From NCBI GenBank assembly GCA_018968995.1, contig JAGWZD010000178.1, positions 1 to 5,047 on the forward strand: a stretch of 5,047 nt of DNA. The letters run 5' to 3'. The notes under the pieces are model-generated. The model made no database searches and had not been told where the DNA came from. It worked only from the letters and a program-made list of their open reading frames with translations. The stretch is from Bdellovibrionales bacterium (GTDB taxonomy: Bacteria; Bdellovibrionota; UBA1018). Position numbers and translations under genes: made by a program. Positions 1-4,291 of the stretch are shown piece after piece (position 1 is the first letter of the stretch; each line of letters opens with the position of its first letter).

Positions 1-452
1 TGCCCTTTCTGGCAGGCGCCAGCACCACCGCAGCGGCATTCGAGTTTTTTAAGATGGGGCTTCGCACTCAGGGCTTACGCTCTGTACTGAGCATGACCCT
101 TTCGGGTTTCGCAGCAGCGACCGGATTTATTCTTCTCGATGCCTCAGAAAAAGGATCAGTTTTATTCCAACCACTTTCTAGTGAGCAAGCACTCGCGCTT
201 GGACTCAGCCAAGAAGAATGGCTTGCCTATGATGAGAATCTTCCATTCCTCAACGCGCTCCGAGAAGAGGCCGTCTTAAGAACACTCGAGCACGTGAAAA
301 CTCATCCTCAGTCTACTGAAGAAGACGTGCTATTCGAACTTTCATCGCAGTGGACCACATTGACGGCGGAAAGCATTGACCCCGCCGCTATCTCAGCGGC
401 TCGAAAGCTCTCCGATGCCCTGCTGACTCAAGTGATGAAGAACTTCCCATAA
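1..452 (+). CDS. Hypothetical protein, 5' end outside window
   Basis: The reading frame is open from base 3 to the TAA at 450-452, so the gene probably begins upstream of the window. An ATG at 54 gives 132 residues, but it is preceded by TTTTTTAAG with no Shine-Dalgarno sequence, and the 17 codons before it read as plausible protein (PFLAGASTTAAAFEFFK). The visible N-terminal part is Ala/Gly-rich and fairly hydrophobic (about residues 12-29 from the ATG, SVLSMTLSGFAAATGFILL), which could be a membrane segment or packed helix. The rest is acidic and helical, with an amphipathic C-terminal helix (AARKLSDALLTQVMKNF). I recognise no family or catalytic motif. Its last 60 nt overlap the end of the convergent gene on the other strand. 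Coding status is likely because the C-terminus has natural composition, but it is not proven by similarity. Confidence 0.6.
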   Translation, partial: PFLAGASTTAAAFEFFKMGLRTQGLRSVLSMTLSGFAAATGFILLDASEKGSVLFQPLSSEQALALGLSQEEWLAYDENLPFLNALREEAVLRTLEHVKTHPQSTEEDVLFELSSQWTTLTAESIDPAAISAARKLSDALLTQVMKNFP

Positions 453-911
453 GGCACTTGCTCTTTCTGAAAGATGCGCTTGTTCTGGGCTTTCACGAGC
501 TAACTTTCGACTCTGCCGAGCACAGAAGATTCGCGCCGTATCGATCACTTGCGTTGATAAAACGCAGGACTCGAGCTCTTGCATCAGTTTTTCGGCACTA
601 ACAGGATCGCGCCGAGCTTGATCTTGAAGCTTTGCGATTTTGGTCGCATAGCGCATCAACGAGCGAGGGACCATATGAGGATCGTGCTCTAAATCCTCAA
701 TATAATCTTTTTTACTCGGAGGCGGTGCGCTCCAGGAGGGATCATCGAGATGAATCCTGGGAATTCTCGTGGGACCTGGAGCGGTTTGTTTATTTTTTGA
801 CCTGAAGACAGACTCTGGCGGATTTCCATGAGGATTGAGAGACACTAAAAGCACTAGCGAAAAAGTGAGAGTCAACCCCAGAAACGCTACGCCTCGACTC
901 ACCCTCTTCAC
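393..911 (-). CDS. Membrane-anchored periplasmic hypothetical protein
   Basis: This 172-residue protein starts at GTG 911-909, which overlaps the TGA of the upstream lipoprotein gene in a GTGA junction, so translation is probably coupled to it. A GAGG lies 10 nt before the GTG. Residues 1-7 are basic (MKRVSRG) and residues 8-25 are hydrophobic (VAFLGLTLTFSLVLLVSL), with no lipobox and no clear signal peptidase site, so it looks like a signal anchor with the remainder in the periplasm. Residues 26-65 are Pro-rich and probably disordered. Residues 80-160 look helical and carry two cysteines, C116 and C130, 14 residues apart, which could form a disulfide. I do not recognise the family. Shared operon and shared export suggest it works with, or is made alongside, the lipoprotein; that is inference. 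The gene ends at TGA 395-393, inside the 3' end of the convergent gene. Confidence 0.7.
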   Translation of the reverse strand: MKRVSRGVAFLGLTLTFSLVLLVSLNPHGNPPESVFRSKNKQTAPGPTRIPRIHLDDPSWSAPPPSKKDYIEDLEHDPHMVPRSLMRYATKIAKLQDQARRDPVSAEKLMQELESCVLSTQVIDTARIFCARQSRKLARESPEQAHLSERASALWEVLHHLSQQGIGELSSR

Positions 912-1789
912 TGTTCTAAAACCTCTGTGGAATGACTCATATCCGGCGCGCCCAGGCTTCCGGCTAGCATTGCCTCGGCTGAGAATAAGAGCCTCGAGGC
1001 TGCATCCAGAGATGCCGCATCAGCGAGAACCCGCTCTTCATCGGTACATTGAGGACAATCCTCTCGAATCGCCAAAAAATACAAAAGATTCATGCTGTAT
1101 GCGCCCCAGGGCTCTGAGTCACAGGCATAGATTCCCTCGTAGATATGGCCTGCCGGACACGGCACGTGAAGATGGGCGCAGGTCTTACGAACAGGATCTT
1201 GACCCTGCATCCAACGATCTAGATCCGAACGCAGCACTCCACCGGTGCAATCGGAATGACGAGCCTCGTGAAGAAGTACTCCGGCTTGCACGAGAGCGGG
1301 AACCTGATGAAAGGCAGGGCCTAGCTGAACCAGGCCCACACGCGTGGAGTCAATCGCCAGAACTCGAGAGTTCAGCTCAAACCACACCCCCCGAGGCTCG
1401 AGAGACTTTTTGACAAACCAGAGCGTTGCGAGGTTGGTAGCTCCGCGTCCTGAATCCTGCTCTTGATAGAGCATTCCCGACTGAACTCGAACTCGAGAAG
1501 AAACGTCTGTTTTCTGCGATAAGACAAATCGCACACGATCTTGTAGAAATGGCTCTAATACTCCTGAATCGGAATCGCCAAATACAGTCGTAAACCACCG
1601 ATTCTGACTCGCATCAATGCGGTGTTGATCCAAAAACCCTACCGCCTGTTGAAGATCTAAGGCTTCGGTTTCAGAAATCTCAGCATCAAGCTCTAAGAAG
1701 GACGCGGGACCGCTTCCATACCGGGGCTCAGGGTCATCACAGCCAGCCACTGTAAGTGCTAAAAGAAGTGCCAAGCCCAGGAGTCTCAC
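908..1789 (-). CDS. Predicted lipoprotein with HExxH motif and Cys-rich tail
   Basis: I chose the GTG at 1789-1787 because it places a compact lipoprotein signal at the N-terminus, MRLLGLALLLALTVAGC, with lipobox VAGC and lipid-attachment Cys17. D18-D19 after the cysteine would favour inner-membrane retention by the enterobacterial +2 rule, which may not apply here. The product is 293 residues. The frame stays open upstream to an ATG at 1918; a TTG at 1858 with GGAGAG six nt before it is an alternative, but would give an unusually long charged leader. The motif LLHEARHSDC puts H174, E175 and H178 in an HExxH arrangement typical of zincin metalloproteases. The mature part has six further cysteines (181, 204, 211, 223, 245, 248), including a CPQC pair, suggesting disulfides. 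I do not recognise a named family, so peptidase activity is inferred from the motif alone. It is the first gene of a two-gene operon, with a 4-nt overlap onto the membrane-anchored protein. Confidence 0.75.
   Translation of the reverse strand: MRLLGLALLLALTVAGCDDPEPRYGSGPASFLELDAEISETEALDLQQAVGFLDQHRIDASQNRWFTTVFGDSDSGVLEPFLQDRVRFVLSQKTDVSSRVRVQSGMLYQEQDSGRGATNLATLWFVKKSLEPRGVWFELNSRVLAIDSTRVGLVQLGPAFHQVPALVQAGVLLHEARHSDCTGGVLRSDLDRWMQGQDPVRKTCAHLHVPCPAGHIYEGIYACDSEPWGAYSMNLLYFLAIREDCPQCTDEERVLADAASLDAASRLLFSAEAMLAGSLGAPDMSHSTEVLEQ
990..1001. repeat. 12-bp perfect palindrome
   Basis: AGCCTCGAGGCT is self-complementary over 12 bp and lies in the lipoprotein gene, where the minus strand encodes a short repeated DAAS-L-DAAS. 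It contains one of the eight CTCGAG sites of the window. No role is evident. Confidence 0.5.
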
Positions 1790-1858
1790 AGTCTCAGCCG
1801 TTACAAAAACAAGGCCGCCCTTTCCCTGAGGGTCCTCCCTGCGGTATGACCGCCTCAA
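1790..1858. promoter_or_regulatory. Divergent intergenic region with small inverted repeat
   Basis: These 69 nt separate the lipoprotein gene (left) from the HEQSH gene (right) and should hold the promoters of both units unless transcripts start inside the opposite gene. I find no convincing -35/-10 pair on either strand. The clearest element is GCGGT-ATG-ACCGC at 1841-1853, a perfect 5-bp inverted repeat around 3 nt, ending 5 nt before the ATG at 1859. It could be an operator half-site pair or a weak hairpin next to the start. No Shine-Dalgarno sequence is visible before 1859, so that start may be leaderless or wrongly placed. Confidence 0.4.
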
Positions 1859-2743
1859 ATGAAACTCTCCCCTGAAGCCCGCCAGCTCCGAAGCGCCGTT
1901 TCTTTGCTCGCGCGGCATCAGCCCACTCGATCACACCGCCTAGCATTGCCTGAACAACCTTTTGACTCGTTGCTGCTGAGTGCTAGCGCGCTTTACCTTC
2001 GAAGCCGAAAAAAGACTCTCCAATCACGCTGCACCTACGAGCCTTCGCTGCTCTCGTCCCCCCGAAGCCTCGGGGGGACGATCCTGCTAGAAAATAGAAT
2101 TCAATATAGCCCCATTCAAACCGAGCTCCTTTTCGCGGCCCTTCACCCGTTTGAACGAGGGCGTCGTCTCTTAGAACTTCGCACCTACACAACAAGTGTG
2201 TTTCATGAGCAATCCCATCGCCTGCTGTGGCAGTTTCTACCTCGCCCGTCAGCACACCCCGATTCGATTCGGCGATATCTCAACTTTTGTGAAAGCGTCG
2301 TGGTGATGACCGATATGGCTCTGAGCGACTCGCTAGACTCTAAACTAGCAAAAAGTCTGTATCTCATGGGTTCAATCTACGATCCCGGCACGACCATCCG
2401 AAAAAAACTCCAAACCCATTCGGAGTACCGCCGCTACCTTCTGGCCTCGATGTACAGCACTTATTTGAATCTTGAACTCTACCACCCCAAAGACATCTCT
2501 CAGATTTCAGATGCGATTTTTATGAAAGGCTCGAGCTGCAGGCAAGCGTGTTTGAGGGCGCTTCGTCTCGACCGGCTTTTCGTAGAAAAGACCAACCCGA
2601 TCTGGCAGCATAGAAACCGAAAAGAAATTCAGAAATTTCTAGCTCCCCAGGGGCCTCGCCTCGATCTTCCAGAAGATCCCTTTCAAATCGGAATTGCCGT
2701 ATTCTGGGCGGAGCGCTGGCTCGATGACTTAGGAATTCCATAA
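1859..2743 (+). CDS. Cytosolic hypothetical protein with HEQSH motif
   Basis: This 294-residue protein has no signal peptide or membrane segment, so it should be cytosolic. ATG 1859 is the only early in-frame ATG; an in-frame TGA at 1847-1849 rules out an upstream start. There is no Shine-Dalgarno sequence, and TTG codons at residues 16 and 31 are possible alternatives. The central motif VFHEQSHRLLW gives H116, E117 and H120 in an HExxH pattern; E145 (LNFCESVVVMTD), 25 residues past H120, could be a third metal ligand as in gluzincins, but that is a guess. The C-terminus is Trp-rich and charged (FWAERWLDDLGIP). I do not recognise the family. It is divergent from a lipoprotein that also carries HExxH, and its TAA overlaps the ATG of the flavoprotein by one base, so the two are probably co-translated. 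A GC-rich hairpin lies within codons 66-75. Coding is well supported; function is unknown. Confidence 0.7.
   Translation: MKLSPEARQLRSAVSLLARHQPTRSHRLALPEQPFDSLLLSASALYLRSRKKTLQSRCTYEPSLLSSPRSLGGTILLENRIQYSPIQTELLFAALHPFERGRRLLELRTYTTSVFHEQSHRLLWQFLPRPSAHPDSIRRYLNFCESVVVMTDMALSDSLDSKLAKSLYLMGSIYDPGTTIRKKLQTHSEYRRYLLASMYSTYLNLELYHPKDISQISDAIFMKGSSCRQACLRALRLDRLFVEKTNPIWQHRNRKEIQKFLAPQGPRLDLPEDPFQIGIAVFWAERWLDDLGIP
2054..2081. repeat. Perfect GC-rich hairpin inside coding sequence
   Basis: Bases 2054-2065 and 2070-2081 are perfect reverse complements (TCGTCCCCCCGA and TCGGGGGGACGA) around a 4-nt loop (AGCC). It includes a run of six C and six G, so it would be a very stable stem in RNA. It is not followed by a T-run, so it is not a canonical terminator. 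It lies about 200 nt inside the HEQSH gene, encoding SSPRSLGGT. Confidence 0.85.
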
Positions 2744-2745
2744 TG
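2731..2745 (+). promoter_or_regulatory. RBS and TAATG stop-start junction
   Basis: AGGA at 2731-2734 stands 8 nt before the ATG at 2743, inside the last codons of the HEQSH gene. The stop TAA (2741-2743) and start ATG (2743-2745) share one base, the usual arrangement for termination-reinitiation. This fixes the flavoprotein start and supports co-expression of the two genes. Confidence 0.8.
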
Positions 2746-3951
2746 GCGCGGGCGCGAATTGCGATTATTGGATCAGGCCCCGCAGGGTTGATGGCAGCGA
2801 CAGCGGCTGTAGAATCGCAGGCAGAGGTTCATGTTTTTGAGCGGCGAAAGGGGCTTGGAAGAAAGCTTCTGATTGCAGGAAGCTCAGGGCTGAACGTCTC
2901 GCACGATGCCCCACTCGAAGAATTTTTTCGATTTTATCAAGAGCGCGATCCATTCTCGGCTAAACGGCTAGAGCCCTTTTTAAGAGACTATCCCTCTGAG
3001 CGTTGGCTTCAGTTCATCCGTTTTTTAGGTCATGAGGTTTTTGTGGGAACCTCTCGCCGATGGTTTGTTCGAGAAATGAAGGCTTCGCAACTTCTTTTGA
3101 GCTGGACGAGGTTTTTAGAAAAAAACGGTGTCCGCTTTTATCCCGATTCTGAACTCGTAGACTTCACTGCCGTACCCCACCCCACACTTCAGATTCAATC
3201 TTCAGGTAAACGCCCCGAGGCCTTCAGTGCGGATGCAGTGGTTTTTGCCTGCGGTGGCGGCAGCTGGGAAGCAAGTCCTCCGTCATGGCCAGAGATTTTT
3301 CGAAAAAAAGGTCTTAAAGTTTGCGACTTTTCTTCATCGAACGTGGGATACGAAGTCGATTTCCCAGAAGCGCTGATTCGTGAAGCCGAGGGAAAGCCGA
3401 TCAAAAACTGTATCTTGAAATCCCGCCTGGGACAAAAACAAGGAGAACTAGTCATTACCCGCTATGGCCTGGAGGGAACGCCTGTTTATTTTGTAGGAAC
3501 TCCTGGTGAGGCTCGAATCCAACTTCGCCCAGGTCTCAGCGCTGCAGATTTTTTCTCTCAGCTTTCGCGACCCCTACGTGAGAACCTCTCGCCCCTCCGG
3601 AGACTTAAAAAACTAGGCGGCTTAAGTCCGGCGGCGCTAGCGCTGGTGTTTCATGGCCTTCCCGAGCCAGATCGCGCGGCGATTCACGGCGATTTGAAAA
3701 GGCTAGCCCAAATCGTTCAGGACTTTCCGGTTCACCTGCAAGCGCCTCGCCCCTTAGAAGAGGCGATTTCTTCTGCAGGTGGACTTCAGTGGGAAGAACT
3801 TCAGCCAGACCTCATGCTCCATAAATTTCCAGGCTTTTTTGCGGCTGGCGAAATGATTGATTGGGACGCCCCTACCGGAGGCTTTTTAATTCAAGCCAGT
3901 GTGGCGCTGGGTTATCACGCCGGAAAAAGGGCGAGCTCTCGGACGAACTAG
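2743..3951 (+). CDS. FAD-dependent oxidoreductase, HI0933/YhiN superfamily (PP_4765-like)
   Basis: This 402-residue protein is full length for its family (about 400). The N-terminal Rossmann motif IAIIGSGPAGLMAA (G10, G12, G15) followed by the acidic E33 of VFERR binds the ADP part of FAD. GLGRKLLIAGSSGLNVSH (residues 37-54) and the segment GTSRRWFVREMKASQLL (102-118) are typical of the branch often annotated as TIGR03862, 'aminoacetone oxidase family FAD-binding enzyme'. FACGGGSWE (168-176) is a second dinucleotide-contact region. The C-terminal block FFAAGEMIDWDAPTGGFLIQ (365-384) is the conserved FAD-closing motif. No signal peptide; cytosolic. The physiological substrate of this branch is not established to my knowledge, and the aminoacetone oxidase label is a family name, not a demonstrated role. 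It is coupled to the HEQSH gene upstream and shares its stop with the convergent DUF2288 gene. Confidence 0.92.
   Translation: MARARIAIIGSGPAGLMAATAAVESQAEVHVFERRKGLGRKLLIAGSSGLNVSHDAPLEEFFRFYQERDPFSAKRLEPFLRDYPSERWLQFIRFLGHEVFVGTSRRWFVREMKASQLLLSWTRFLEKNGVRFYPDSELVDFTAVPHPTLQIQSSGKRPEAFSADAVVFACGGGSWEASPPSWPEIFRKKGLKVCDFSSSNVGYEVDFPEALIREAEGKPIKNCILKSRLGQKQGELVITRYGLEGTPVYFVGTPGEARIQLRPGLSAADFFSQLSRPLRENLSPLRRLKKLGGLSPAALALVFHGLPEPDRAAIHGDLKRLAQIVQDFPVHLQAPRPLEEAISSAGGLQWEELQPDLMLHKFPGFFAAGEMIDWDAPTGGFLIQASVALGYHAGKRASSRTN
3733..3781. repeat. Nested inverted repeats in flavoprotein gene
   Basis: An outer 8-bp pair, CACCTGCA (3733-3740) and TGCAGGTG (3774-3781), encloses an inner 6-bp pair, CGCCTC (3743-3748) and GAGGCG (3760-3765). 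It could fold as a two-tier hairpin in mRNA. It sits within coding sequence for residues 331-347, and chance is a reasonable explanation. Confidence 0.5.
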
Positions 3952-4247
3952 TGCCCCAGCACTTGAATCAGCACGTAAGGCTGCACAATCAAAAATCGGA
4001 AATGCCTTCCCGGCGTCTCGTTCCACTCCTCGAGCTGCTTTTCGGTGGGGCGAGCCAGATCTCCTTTTTTGACCCATTCAGAAACCTCTGGAACGGAATC
4101 AACGGACACCTTCACGCCCACTTCGGCCAGGTCAAGATCTTGAGACACCACGATCACCGCCCCCCGTTCTTGGTGGGGAGCAATCCAGTGCCACTGCCCT
4201 TCCTGGATGTTTTCCTTCATGGTTTTCAGTAGTTTGTCCTGGCTCAT
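3948..4247 (-). CDS. DUF2288 family protein
   Basis: This 99-residue protein matches the pattern I know from DUF2288: an N-terminal helix, a strand pair around RGAVIVVSQDLDLAEVGVKVSVDSV (residues 28-52, with the family's V-x-x-DLDLVEV-like core), a helix ending KKGDLARPTEKQLEEW (60-75), and a C-terminal FLIVQPYVLIQ (84-94), resembling the VVxPWVLVQ ending of other members. Length is normal for the family. The usual N-terminal W-x-x-(L/I) segment is present as QWHWIAPHQERG. Function of the family is unknown to me; no catalytic motif or membrane segment is visible, so it is a small cytosolic protein. Its ATG at 4247 is preceded by AAAGAGGGG two nt away, a strong though closely spaced Shine-Dalgarno sequence. 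It is divergent from the carboxypeptidase gene and its TAG shares the CTAG at 3948-3951 with the flavoprotein stop. Confidence 0.85.
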   Translation of the reverse strand: MSQDKLLKTMKENIQEGQWHWIAPHQERGAVIVVSQDLDLAEVGVKVSVDSVPEVSEWVKKGDLARPTEKQLEEWNETPGRHFRFLIVQPYVLIQVLGH

Positions 4248-4249
4248 AT

Positions 4250-4288
4250 CCCCTCTTTACAGAAAGCCAAGAGCAGGCGAAAGAGGGG
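4250..4288. promoter_or_regulatory. Mirrored Shine-Dalgarno inverted repeat
   Basis: CCCCTCTTT (4250-4258) and AAAGAGGGG (4280-4288) are perfect 9-bp reverse complements around a 21-nt spacer. Each arm is the Shine-Dalgarno sequence of one divergent gene: the left arm, read on the minus strand, lies 2 nt before the DUF2288 ATG; the right arm lies 3 nt before the carboxypeptidase ATG at 4292. The whole gap is 44 nt, which leaves little room for two separate promoters. I see no clear -35/-10 hexamers. Confidence 0.8.
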
Positions 4289-4291
4289 CGC

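Noticed and set aside
835..1413. Open frame of 192 codons on the plus strand opposite the lipoprotein gene
   Set aside because: Its product is very rich in Arg and Pro with no plausible fold, it has no ribosome site, and it lies wholly antisense to a frame with a clear lipobox and HExxH motif.
1790..1918. N-terminal extension of the lipoprotein to ATG 1918
   Set aside because: It would add 43 mostly charged residues before the signal peptide and overlap the divergent gene by 60 nt; the lipoprotein signal begins at GTG 1789.
2054..2081. Hairpin as intrinsic terminator
   Set aside because: No T-run follows on either strand (downstream is TCCTGCTAG; on the other strand GAGCAGCGA), and it lies inside an open coding frame.
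1983..2255. Minus-strand open frame of 90 codons inside the HEQSH gene
   Set aside because: Composition is unlike protein, there is no ribosome site, and the plus-strand frame is continuous and coupled to the flavoprotein.
4248..4291. The inverted repeat as a mobile-element terminal repeat or attachment site
   Set aside because: Both arms are fully explained as Shine-Dalgarno sequences at correct distance from two start codons, and there is no element between or beside them.
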